The position numbers and the translations under genes are program-made. This document shows, in pieces, positions 22,816-34,507 of a DNA stretch of 64,000 nucleotides. Position 1 is the first letter of the stretch; each line of letters begins with the position of its first letter. The notes beneath the pieces were generated by a model, which was not told the origin of the DNA, made no database searches, and worked only from the letters and a program-made list of their open reading frames with translations. Origin of the DNA: Orthonyx spaldingii (Eukaryota > Chordata > Aves > Passeriformes > Orthonychidae); NCBI GenBank assembly GCA_013397795.1, contig VZTJ01002639.1, positions 1,621,311-1,685,310 on the forward strand, read 5' to 3'.

Positions 22816-23496
22816 CCATTTTTCAAAATAGTAATTTTGTTTTTCTGGAAGTCATGACTAATTCACATTTATGTGACATGTCACCTCGGCACACTTAAAA
22901 CATGCCTTAACGTATGGATATAAGTGTGTTCCAATGCAATTTCTTGCTGCTAACCTCACCTCTCAGAGATGCACACCACAGCCACAGCAGAAGCAAACAC
23001 GCACCCTTCCCTCAGCCATTACAATGCAAGGACCAGGATACTGCTTAAAATTGCCAGCGAAGATGCACCGGAACTGAGGTGGTAGACTTTGAGGTTGAAC
23101 AGCAGAGTCACTTGTACAATTTTTATTCTGCTATTACCAGACTGGTGTTTTACATCTCTGCAACAAAAGCTGCTCTCAGTTCAAATGACTTCTGAAAACA
23201 GGACAGATTTTTCTTAAACCCTGAATCCAGGGTATGTTTCTGATATCATCCTCTGAAACTTTGATTACTTATACAATCCAGGTCTTCCAAAACCCTATTT
23301 CCTCATTTAATCATAGGAAATTCTATCAAAAGAAAGCCTCTGAGATCATCCATGTAATCTCAGCAATCACTGCATCAACAGCCGAAACAGAACACGACAA
23401 TGTTTCTATAACTTTTCTGAAAAGCTGGCTTGCCAAGTGGCTTTTGGTTTTCTCTGCTTCCAGATATTAAATTCCATTAATAGGCAGGCAATTTTA

Positions 23497-23498
<2 letters not shown>
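22816..23498. other. Unassigned sequence
   Basis: I see no gene or named repeat. A 78-codon frame at 23234-23470 has no domain. Confidence 0.5.

Positions 23499-23531
<33 letters not shown>
23499..23531. repeat. (TA)16 microsatellite
   Basis: 33 bp of uninterrupted TA repeat, ending in TGTAAAG. It is likely length-polymorphic and can extrude as a cruciform. Confidence 0.97.
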
Positions 23532-23534
<3 letters not shown>

Positions 23535-25743
23535 AAGCACTCTTGTTTGATTACTTTTCCATGCAAGCAACCACGGTACTCAGGACATAGCATCCAATGA
23601 GAGGCAGTGGGGAAGAGGAGGACCTGGATGATCTCCAGGCAGATCTAGAAAGAAGGGTATTCTTTCAAGAATAATTCAATATAAAGCCAAAACAGTGGTA
23701 ATAAGATATATGGCAATTCCCTCCTTTCTCTTCAACGTTTTTTTATGCTTCTCTCTGTTTGGTAGTGCCCAGTATTCTGCAACAGGCAGAAGCTTGCGAA
23801 AGAGGAAAAAGGTTTAAAAGAAATTCAGAACATGTCAATAATCAGATTGGTTTACTTTTTTTAATTGGTACATTCTTCATCATGATGGCTACTTTACAGG
23901 GATCTCTCCCAGGAAGCTAATTTAGCCTGAATAATGGGTACCTTAGCCTATTAGACTAATTTTCATTACTGGAGACACAGTGATATGGAACTTAAATGCC
24001 ATCTAACCTTGTTTGAAACAAGTTTAAAATCTAAACCAAGAGAATTTAATCTGGTAGTTTAATCAAAGTTATCACACATTCAGGAACAAAAGATGTGAGC
24101 TGCATATTTTTCTTTGTTACAGGTGGAAAAACATCCCTCCCCGGGTAACTGAGTTTCATATCCAACCCATAATCCACATTTTGAAGACAGGATTCAACTC
24201 ACCCGGCTTTAGATGTCTTACTTCCAGGTATTTAACATTACTTGTCTATACTTTTTCTAAAGTCAAAGGAAACAGGCAAGACAAGAACACGATTAATTGC
24301 ATCATTAGTAGGATGGGAAAATTAGAATATGGGAGATTAACCTCCTTGGGAGGTGCCTCTACCCTCATCATAAACAGAACCTAGCAGACTTAAGCCAGAT
24401 GTTCCCTTAAAACAAAGTCAGTTAGACTGAATCAGGTTCTCAGCATTGTCAATACCTCATGCTTTTTAGCCAGATGAAAACAATACAGAGATGACAGACT
24501 AAAATTTCTGTGTTTCTTAAGTCCTGATCATTTACGTTCCACTTCCCTATTTTTATTCAGTACGTGATATAAAGTCCAGTTTAAAATAAATAATTTTGTC
24601 ACTTGGTGAGGTAATCTGGCTTTAGTAGTGTACTTTTAACCTGTTTCTCTTTCTAAAAGGCTTTATCACATTGCCTACGATGCAAAATGCACAACTTTTT
24701 TTCAAAATGTGTTTGTAATCAGGTAGTTCATAGATAATAATAAAAAACCCCAAGAACAAACAAAATTCCAAAACTTTAGTCCAGTAAGTATTTTCAATTG
24801 AGCCAAGACATTATGGGATAGCAAAGAGAAATATCACAGGCATAAACTCCAATAATTATGATTTTAAGAGCAGCACATTAAAACAGCATACGCTAATGTT
24901 TAAAGTTGACACACAAAACTGACTACTCAGTGAACAAATTCATTCCTCAGAAATACCCATCTAAGCAACTAAAGCTCTATCTTGCATTTATCTACCCTTA
25001 CAACATTGCCAATCTCTCTTCTTATCACTTCACCCATTGTAGATCTACTAAAATTTAGACCAATTTTAAGATGACAGACATGATACATCATAGCTAAAGT
25101 CCATGCTACAAATTCATTCAGGTTGATCCATGCTTCAGATGAAAAACTATTTTTTATTCTTAGTCTTACAGGGGAAATTGGTGGGATCTAGGTGCTTTTT
25201 ATGCAAGCAGTATGTTAAATCTTTCCAGATTTTGGCAGATTCACTAACGTTTATGAAAGGCATTGAATGGTCAGTCCTAGAATATGCAAATGCTGTCTTC
25301 CCTGCAGGATTCTGTGATGTGATATTTTGATAACTACCTAATGAATAATGTATTGGTTTACTGTGCTAATTCACCAATTATCAAGATTATATTCACTCTT
25401 CTAAACTTACTCTCTGAAGAATGTTGAAATAAGGGGTGGGATATACTTACAATACAGACATTTATGTCAGAGACAGCTGTTTGGACTCTGTACAGGTCAA
25501 GACAGAGATACAAACTTTTTTATGATGCAACTGACAGGACTCAGAGACGTCAGCATTACTATGAGCCAAACCAGTGTTCCTGTTTGTTCCCCACAGCACA
25601 AAACTTTCAGTACCTCGAAGAGAGAGACACAAGATCTGCTGCAGTTTATGAGCAGTCTCTCAGCCAGATTTTGCTGATCCACCTCGTTCTTCACTATGGC
25701 AGTTGTCTAACATCAAGTAATACTGATAATATCTGAACTAGTT
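23532..25743. other. Unassigned AT-rich sequence
   Basis: No gene or repeat family could be supported. The 90-codon frame at 25464-25736 (plus) has no known motif. Confidence 0.5.
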
Positions 25744-25765
25744 GTTCTTTACATGTGTAAAGAAC
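25744..25765. repeat. Perfect 10-bp-arm palindrome with TG spacer
   Basis: The arms 'gttctttaca' and 'tgtaaagaac' are exact reverse complements with only TG between them. It can form a tight hairpin or serve as a symmetric protein-binding site. A G-TTCT/AGAA-C outline recalls steroid-receptor half-sites, but the spacing is not canonical. Confidence 0.85.
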
Positions 25766-26019
25766 CTGCATCTTAAAAGATAAATAAAACAGGTTTCTTT
25801 GCCTGGAAGATGTTGAGGATTTGGTTTTTTCCTTATTTTCTGGAATATATGCATGGTTTTTCCTTGCTATCAATACCATATTGTATGCACTGTGGAATTT
25901 AGAATGACAGCAGAATGGTTTGCATTGAGAAAATGCTAGCTAAAGTGTACTGCAGAATCTGTTTTTCCCATGGCTAGATCTCTTTAAAAATTGCCTGGGA
26001 TGTATTTTTAGTCTTTGTT

Positions 26020-26034
26020 CCCCCCCCCCCCCCC
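26020..26034. repeat. C15 homopolymer
   Basis: Fifteen consecutive C. Such runs are unusual in AT-rich sequence and prone to length error in sequencing. Confidence 0.9.
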
Positions 26035-28969
26035 TTCTTAAAGAGAACATATTTATTATGTAACTGGGTTTTTTTTGGTTGAAAAATAAGGTTTTGTCAT
26101 TTTGTAGAAATATCAAAAGGGGAGGGGAAGGGAAGGTAAACATCCAACCAATATTAGCTCTGAAGTTCTGGGTAATTGTACAGGGCCCTGGGCAAAAACA
26201 AAACATAGATGTGCAGTAGTCATAGCACATCTTGTCTTAACTTGTCTTTGTTAGTGTAAGTGAAAAGGTTAATGCTGTTCAATTCCCTCAATGCAGAATG
26301 AGGCACTGTGGCACCTTACTCACAGTACAACTGATGTGATTCCTGAAAGAATCATGTTATTTACAAGTTAGTTTAATAATACAAATGCCAATTAACCACG
26401 TGCTGGTGTATCATATATATGATTTCTAAAAAAGGGAAAAAAAAAAAAAAAAAGCCCAACAGATTGCTTTTAGTATGCTTATCACAGGGTAAAGCTTTGC
26501 TGCTGTCTACCAGCAACATATGGTAAGGTCTCAGCCACCTACTAGCCATAAGGGCTTAATCCTACTAGCCAAGATACCAGGGATGGATCCCTGCAAGAGT
26601 TTTGAATAGCATGCATGGCAGTTTAAGGGAATAAAGCTGCCTTTAAAGCAGAATAATTAATGATGACTTAAATTCAATGCCAATTAAAAATGTCAGAGGC
26701 TGCTTCTTGACTGCCTTGCACTTTGTGTAGTCAGTTAAATTCAGAACATAGTGTGTGCAAGAAAGCTGCCAAACTGTCCATGTTTGGCACAGACCTGGCA
26801 AAGACATGCATGGTGACACAGGTGTAAGTCAGTGAGGAAGCAGATCCTCGGTGTTTTGGGCCACAGCTTCATCAAGCAAAATGCCATCCTGCTTACCTTA
26901 AATTACCTAAACCATAAACAAAAAGCCTCACAATAAAAATGAAATAAATATTAGTCCTGAAGAGCTGCTACTTCCTTATTAATATCTGCTTATTTCTATT
27001 CCTTTTTATTTTTCTGTGTCTAACCAAATGCTTTTGACCATTCTATCCTTTAGAGCCAACCTAGTAACTCTTAATAACACAGATGCCTTCATCTCAGGAA
27101 ATACACAGCAAACAGAGATGTAATCTCTCCTGTATACACCTCACCTGCTAATAGGGACCAAAAAATTGGAGTTTATTATTTAAAAGTCTAAAGGGCCAGA
27201 TGTGACCAACCTCATGCTCCCAGTCCATCAAGCCATTGCAGTGCTGCTAACTTAAACTACTGCTCTTGAACATGAGTATTCATTGTTACCAGGCTGAGAG
27301 TCCTGCAGCAAGAGCCACACCCAGACAATTCCTTACATCTCCCATTAGCTTCTCTGCATCTGATCTATCTGATCCCAACGAGCTGTCCTCACGGGGCAAA
27401 TGAGAATAACAGGTCAAATACACTCCGGTTTCACTCCTGCTGACTCCAGAGCTGGAAGGATGGCCACAGCCACAGGCATGCCTAGCTTGCATGGGATGAT
27501 CATGACACTGAATCTGCATAATGCCTCTGGCTCCGTTCCCAAAACTCCCCTCTGTGCCAGCTCCCGCAGGGCTGGCAGAGGATAGCTCATGAGGCACAGA
27601 CAGTAAAGAAGGCCACTGCTCTCCTCCTCCTGGGGTGGTGCCTCCCTTAACACATCATGAGGTCAACACACCCGCCAGACCAAAGTTTCCTGCCACCATC
27701 TATGACTAAAATTCTCTTATTTCTGTTAGCCCCAATCTGGGTTTGATTTCAGAGGATTTCCATTTTCAACATTTGAAAACATGAATATGTCAAGAAACAG
27801 ATCCAAAGCTGCAGGTATCTTTCATATATTACTAAGGATTAAAAGAGATTAAAGATTTTGTCGTATACCACTAGTAAATCTGTTCTACTACCATCAGTCC
27901 CCCAAACACGATCTGTTCTTTTGAGATCACTCATTTTGAGAAGACCAACTTTAGAATCAGGTGTCAAATTTCCGGAAGTGGTTTCGAGTAGTGAAATCCT
28001 GTTAAATTTATTCAGACCAAAGGTATCTAGAATTGAGCACTTAAGACAGTGAATGCAAACAACCCTCACCCTGACTACACACCCAAAATCTCCAGAAAGT
28101 GAATACTTTCCAGAGTATATTTCTTTTAATTCTACCTTTGATTCCATTTTGCCTGCATATTATTTCAAAGCCTTTTATTATTAGTAAGTTTACGAATCAC
28201 ACTGAATTTATTTTTATAAAAAGCAAATGGTCTAAAATACCTCCCCTTTCTTTGTCTTTCAGCAAGAAAAAGTTTCTTCCACAACAATGGTCCACAACCT
28301 CTTATTTTGGTGCTCTCTGTTTACCTTTCCCTGGTCAGAGTAAGTCTGTGGTATGACTAGAACCCATCCTTGCAGATACACCTAAATTGCTCGTGGGACT
28401 ATTATACATTTCCCTACTCCAGGAAAGAAAGGGATCCAATCCACTAAGGAAGGACCGTCCATATCCATAATAATCGGGAGCCAAACTCTTATCATCATTT
28501 GTATGAGTAGGCAGATAAACCAGTGTGACTGATATTCATGAACACAGGTGTTCATAGAGGGAGGCAGACCTGGCCCTTTTATCATTTGCACATTCAATGA
28601 GGAAAACAGAGGAAATATAGATTACCCATAACAACAGAAAAGAATTGGTATTTGTGTTCAACATCCAAACAAAAACTGAAGTCAACTGATGCATCAGAAA
28701 ACTGGAACATGTCAGAAGCCCCCTTCAGACTTCCACCTTTTTTGCTCAGAGATCTGTCCTCCTGTGTGCTATTGACACCTCTCTAAAACAACTTTAATTT
28801 CTCTTGCTATTTAATACATGTCACAGTACTTGACAACACTCATGATCTGTATTAATCAAAGCCTCAGTAGCTGCTACAACCTGAGCAGGAGTATAATCCT
28901 TACGATTCAGTCCCCACTCAAAAGGGAAAAAAAAATATGGCAGTAGTTTGCCTGACAACAGGGTAAACA
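26035..28969. other. Unassigned sequence
   Basis: No gene is supported. A minus-strand frame of 102 codons (27839-28147) and overlapping frames of 60-103 codons on both strands at 27286-27653 have no recognisable domain. The latter lie in a moderately GC-richer pocket. Confidence 0.45.
26437..26453. repeat. A17 homopolymer
   Basis: Seventeen A after 'aaaaaaggg'. No poly(A) signal or processed-pseudogene body is visible upstream. Confidence 0.9.
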
Positions 28970-29345
28970 GATTATTGTGTTATTGCTGGCTGATTGCCGG
29001 AGTTATTTTGGAGCTCCATAATTCGTTTAAAGAGATTTTTGACATTTATGAAATGACTTCTATAATCAACTGACAGTGCAATATCCTATAATTGTTCAAT
29101 TAAAAATGACTACTAGTGCATTCATTTATTAGTAGAATCAGATAATTGTCTTGCCACTAAAGAGTACTTCACACTTTGCGCATCAAATGAAAATGTTTGA
29201 GTATAAATCTGTGCCACAGCAGCTAAAGTCCCAGGGATTTTTCAAGTGAAGGTGTAATTATTACAGGCCTCTGAAGTAAATATGGTTTCATGTGATAATC
29301 TTTAAATGGATTGCCTATGTCTTACAAGACACACTTCTGCATAAC
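28970..29345. promoter_or_regulatory. Candidate conserved non-coding element
   Basis: Repeat-free AT-rich sequence with many transcription-factor-like cores: 'ccataattcg', 'gataattgtc', 'tgtaattatta', 'tataattgttcaattaaaa' and 'cattcatttatta'. It lacks simple-sequence runs and retrotransposon pieces. This texture is typical of developmental enhancers, but only a cross-species alignment can confirm constraint. Confidence 0.38.
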
Positions 29346-30234
29346 TGTCACATCTGGAGGGATGGACACAAACAGGTTTTCAGCGGCATGTGAGACTCCT
29401 GTGATTTAAAACAGGGTCAGCTTAAAAATTGGCATCTAAATCACAGAGCTGATCTTCCTGCCATTCCTAGGAGGGCACTGTTCTGCTGGAGGAAGGCAGC
29501 AGGGAGTGGGTGCACAGGTAAAACAGTTTTGCATGGGAAATTAGACTGGAATATAAACCCATAAACTACACAGCCTCAGCCACAAATGCACACCCATACC
29601 CTGTGCTGCTGGGAGGTGATCAACATCTTGATGGAATATCTGGTGATTTTTAGATATATCTGAAGTCCACTTGAGGTCACTGAGCACCTTGAAACAATTT
29701 TAGAATACAGACTTTGTCGTTAAAATTGAACATTTTAACTCACATTATCCAAACTATCTGCTAAGCAAAAAATCACAGATGAATTTTTCATTAAATAATA
29801 AAAAAGCTTGGTACATCAAGTAGGTAGAGATCATATGGAAAACTGTGTAAGAAAATCACTGAAAGGCAAGAAACAGCAGCTATCCCTTCACAAATATCAT
29901 GATTTTTTTTAAATTATCTCTCTGTTTCTAACGACAACCTTCCAGAATCCTTGGCTAAAACTCACAATTTATATTCAGATAATAATAATTAAAGAAATCA
30001 AGTGCAGAGTCACCAGATGGAAGATAATACTTAATTTGTGGCTGCTACAGTATACTATTTAGTAATGTCATTTCAGAGTCTCAGCTGAGCTTAAGCCCTG
30101 CTCTCGTCTTCCATCCCTCCCCCACCACACACCAGTCTGATAACAGAACATACCGCTTCTTCACCTTGCACTTGAGCTTCTCTGTATTGCCATTACACCC
30201 ATGATCTTCAAATGCTTTAATGAACCAATAATTA
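29346..30234. other. Unassigned sequence
   Basis: No gene or repeat family recognised. Confidence 0.5.
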
Positions 30235-30440
30235 ACGAGTTATTTCTTGTGCTGTGTCTGCGCCAAGTGTTACTTTCTCTGTGCTATGCACGGAGAAAGC
30301 TGTAAAGTGGGGAATTACTGCCAAATTTTTCGCTAGCAGCCCCAGGATTAGGGGGAGGGTAGCTGGCTCCCATCTAGAGAGCATCAACGGAGGAGCATCT
30401 GGAGAGCACCTCATTTTACAGCACAGCACCAATTAAAACC
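30235..30440. promoter_or_regulatory. Candidate conserved non-coding element
   Basis: Begins with 'aataattaacgagttattt' and keeps several isolated CpGs (for example 'gtctgcgcc', 'tgcacgga', 'ttcgctag') in an otherwise CpG-poor setting, without repeat content. Short frames on both strands (66 and 60 codons) coincide because stop codons are scarce. I read it as non-coding. Confidence 0.35.
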
Positions 30441-30989
30441 AAAGCAGGGATGTGGCAGAAGCCAGGCTTCAGCCAGGCACCCCCTCCCTGGGCAGACCTT
30501 CAGCAGCAGCCTGGTGCTCGCCGGGCACACCAGGGCCCTGTGGCACAGCCCAGCCAGCCCCAGCTCTCCCCTTGTGCGCTCTGATCACAAACCCATCCTT
30601 CCTCCTGCTTAGGGGGGAAAATTAAAATCAATGTGTCCTCATACCACATCAGCTCCCCACTAAGCTTCGCAAATGACCCACCAAGGATACGCTGCTTCAT
30701 CAATGGCATTTTTCTCCTCATTTTATCCCCCATACACCTTTTTTGTTGCTGTTTGTTGTTGTTTCAAACCCATTTTTCTGTGCGTTGCATGGATTTCAGA
30801 AAGACTCTTGATAAAGACAGTCCTGGCAGCTGGGTGATAAATATTATTTTCTTACCCTGCCTAGCTTTGTCACCCACCTGCAACTGCAGCCTGCCACGCG
30901 TTGGAAGCAGCTCATTAACTTTCCCAGAGCTTCCCAGGAGTTTTCCTTGTTTTGTTTCACCTTGGGTGTGTGCTGCCTTCTCTGTGAAC
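30441..30989. other. GC-moderate unassigned sequence
   Basis: A C-rich pocket at 30460-30600 is followed by unique sequence. The 120-codon plus frame at 30633-30995 has no recognisable domain and runs into the next candidate block; it is not called a gene. Confidence 0.4.
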
Positions 30990-32060
30990 AGTTAACTACC
31001 CGCGCAGGCCGAGCGGGCTTTGGCACCGTGAGCGTAGCACGCTTCAGGCAGCCTCCCTGCTAAGGCTCAAAATCTCTCTTAAACACATTAAGCAGCCCAT
31101 TTTGGATTGATAGTGCAGTAATTATTCTGCTTCACCCTAAAAACCATCCTGGGGTAATTGGCGCAGAGAAAAATTACCCAGAGTCCTCTGCCACCTGGTA
31201 GTTAAGGAACGAATCCAGGGAAAGATAAGTGAAGCAGGGAAAAAATCGGCACTTATTTGATTTTAATCTCACCACTTTGCAAGCATTTAAATTGCCTTAA
31301 TCAGGTGGCTGGCTCCCAGCCTAGCTGGTAATCTGTTATCAAATTTGAAACTAGATTTTTTAAAATGTCAGTGTAGGCTGAGAATTGAAGTCTATTAACA
31401 GTTATGAGCCTCCCTCCTAAACTTCCATAATCTATGTATTAATGATCCCTTTTACAAAGCTGTCAAATATTACTGTATTATAACTATATATTAGTAACGT
31501 CAGTGGAAAAGCAGGATTTAATTATTTATTTTTTAAAGATAGGGGGGAAAAAAGCCAAACCCCATACACATACACAATGCTGACATTCTTAACACTGAAA
31601 CCCGATTTTTCCGAGGCAATAACTTGAGTGTATGGAATAACCTTGATAAATGTAATTGAATTTTTCTCTGATAAGATTAACTAGTGGTAATTGTGAATGG
31701 GTAAGGTCTGACCCACTACAAATGAGATGTATGACGAGCTGAAAATAATCAATTTTTTTCCTTTCTCTTTCTCCCCTCCCTGCCTCCCCGTCTCCCAAAA
31801 AGGAGAAGAAAAAAGCCTGAAATAGTAATTTTGGGCCTGGCAGGATGAAGCATTTATGTCTGAAATGTTTTTGTATGTGCTGATTATCTGCTATCTTCTC
31901 AGTGTGTCTAATTGTGCTGAGCTCAGTTTAAAATGAGATCAACACATTTAATCCCCAGAAGGCTTAATTAAGGGAGGGACTTAATGCTTTACAAAAAAGG
32001 GGAATTTACATCTTTTGAGAAATGTAGTATAAATTTTACCTGCAACTTCCCTGACTAGAG
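30990..32060. promoter_or_regulatory. Candidate cluster of developmental enhancers
   Basis: About 1 kb of unique sequence, dense in recognisable motif cores. These include a CpG-bearing start (30995-31045), TAATTA at 31119-31124, TAATTG at 31155-31160, two E-boxes CACCTG/CAGGTG at 31192-31197 and 31302-31307, a GATA site AGATAAG at 31223-31229, and a 10-bp palindrome CTTAATTAAG at 31963-31972. Further GATAA and TAATTG words occur at 31645-31700. No transposon pieces interrupt it. Such uninterrupted, motif-rich, AT-balanced DNA is typical of conserved elements around transcription-factor genes. The function is inferred, and the target gene lies outside the window. Confidence 0.45.
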
Positions 32061-32187
32061 TACTCCAAAATTTTGTAGTTTATTAAATTGCTATTAAAAA
32101 CAAACACAAAAGACAGAACTTTAGAACTTATAATTGCTGCTGGTGGTTGAGAGCTGCAATTTTTTTTTTCATGCTTACTACTTCTTG

Positions 32188-32245
32188 CATTATTACTTTC
32201 CACGTGCTCTTATTTCATTATTACTTTCCACGTGCTCTTATTTCA
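32188..32245. repeat. Perfect 28-bp tandem duplication with two CACGTG E-boxes
   Basis: A 28-bp unit (32188-32215) is repeated without any difference at 32216-32243 and two more bases follow the pattern. Each unit contains a canonical CACGTG E-box (32201-32206 and 32229-32234) flanked by CTTTC and CTCTT. CACGTG is bound by MYC/MAX, USF, CLOCK/BMAL1 and TFE-type bHLH proteins. Identity of the copies shows a recent duplication. Confidence 0.95.
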
Positions 32246-34475
32246 AACTGTCCTGACAAAGCAAGCAAAAATGCAATATATAAAACAGGCGTGAGAACTC
32301 CAGCTTTGGAATTCTTCAGTTGCACACAATAGCTACGAGCTTTTCAGAGTTGAAGGCTGCATGGAAAAACACACAGGCAAATTCAGACAAAGCACTCCCC
32401 TACCTGGCATTTGTTTCTATTAAGCAGACAAACTATTGCTGTGGAAATTAAAAAAGGGTGAGGGGAAGGATTAATTCTTTTTAGTTATGTGATAAAAGTC
32501 AGTCAAGTATTCTTTGAAAATAATGCCACAGTTCGTTTTTTTCTTCCTCCCTCATTATCCTATAGCTCTGACCATTGAACTTTAGTGCTGTAGATCAGGC
32601 TAAAACACCACTGACAACTGTGTATTCATATTCTCTTCATTGAATCCTGTGTAGGTTCTGTGAAAGACTCTTCAGAAACATAAAATCTACCAACAATGAA
32701 ATTAATCACAAAGTACAAAAGAAAAGCAGCTGGCATGCAACTACTGAATAATGCAGAATGTGCAGATTTAAATTACATGTCACTGTTAATGTATACAATA
32801 TATCTATATCTACACACACACACAGTCGTCCTATAATCAGTAAATAATTTTTCACTGTCTACAAAATAAGTATTTTAATTCACAAATAGTATATACTGAA
32901 ATTGCATCAAAATTAAATAGAGGATGAGTTCATCATGATTAATGTTACTGCAGTAAACACCAGAAGGAATTAAACTCAACAGGAAACAGTTGCAATTTAA
33001 AAAGATAGTTAAAAAAAAAAAAAAGCCTTTAAAGCAGAGAAAGTTTTAAGTGAAACCAGTAAAAATCTGTGTCAATATCTCTGCATATTCTTTCTCTAAT
33101 TAGTCAACAGGATCAAATACAACGAGGAAAGAAAGTTGTTTGCTTCATTTATGTGCTCATTAGAACATGGATTATTTATAAAGGAACTACCTGTAAAACT
33201 GTGGAAGAAAATCATTGGTGAAGCCACTATTGTCATGGTACATCGTGGGGAAATTATAATTGTGGTGACTGGTACTGCTTTTCTTTTATCAAAAAAATTA
33301 AAATAATAAAAAAAATTAAATAGAAAACTGGAGTCCATAACTACTTGCCTTGAATTCTGAACTTTGCTAGTTCCGAGTTGCACAGCCACATATCCTTGAG
33401 AGCAAAGAAGAACCCAGTGTACTTTATTTCTCAGCTTTTGACAAACTTTATTATTTCGTTTATCTGCTATTCATAGAGAGATGTAAACATCTTACTTCCC
33501 AGTGTGATCTTCATATCAACAGTGGGTCAGTTTAAAATATTGGTAATCAATATGTTATAAAACACCAGCCAGTACTAAAAAGACAAAGGTAGAGCAAATT
33601 CATTGAACGTCAAATAAAAAATAAACACAGATAAAAAAATGTAGCAAGATCATAAATAAAAGGACAAGGAATTAGAAATATATATTTCTAAAACAATTAC
33701 TTGGCAGGGAAGATGTCCCTACACTGAATACTGAGCCACTTAGAGCAGGGAAGATGATGATTTTCTTGTAGGTGTAAAGAAAATAAAGAGTTTTGAACGA
33801 ATCTCTTAATTTAATAGAAAATTCACATGGTAACAGAGCTCATTACTGTTACTGCAGTGGTGAGAGCGAATAATATGGATGGAAGAAAGTTGGTTCAGAT
33901 TCAGCTCATTGTTTCAATTTATTGGATTGCATGTTTCAGACTGGTGGTAGAAGTGGGGGACACCGTTCCCAGCTTAGGCAAAGAGGCACCATGGACATCT
34001 TGCAAAACAAGCAAATGAATCAGGTCTCCTGCTGTTCTCCCCCCATCCAGGCCTCTTTCTAGCCAATGACAAGCCTATAAGCAGAACTAGTCTAAAAAAC
34101 TTTATTTTGGGCAGAACCATTTTCCAACTCATAAAAAAAATTATTTTTTTCACAAATTTTGCAGGAAAACGCTACTTTAAAAAATCATTTGTTTCTAAAG
34201 TTAGCAAAGTCCAGACTGCTCCTTTCAAATGTGAAGATATTATTTTCAGAGATACAGCAATATTTTACTTATATATAATAATTTCGATAATTTGAGAATT
34301 TCACATTATGTCATTATAACAGCAGATATTTACTAAAATTCTAAGAGAAATATATTTACATGTTTTGCATTGTAGGGCAACATATTGCCATGAGCAATAT
34401 GCCACTGATCAGAAATTAACCAAATTGAATTATGGACTATTATTCCACATTTTTAAAAACTTATTTCAGAAGACA
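32246..34475. other. Unassigned AT-rich sequence
   Basis: No gene or repeat family is supported. It contains an A14 run at 33011-33024 and a short CA run at about 32810. Confidence 0.5.
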
Positions 34476-34507
34476 TGTTTTGGGTTTTGGTTTTTTGGGG
34501 TTTTTTG
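34476..34507. repeat. T/G-only tract
   Basis: 32 bp of T and G with GGGTTTTGG-type words, one of the recurring tracts in this window. Confidence 0.8.

Noticed and set aside
27839..28147. Minus-strand 102-codon frame with a nearby AATAAA, considered as a retroviral LTR or viral relic
   Set aside because: No TATA box, terminal TG...CA, CpG-rich U3 or recognisable protein motif; one AATAAA in AT-rich DNA is not evidence.
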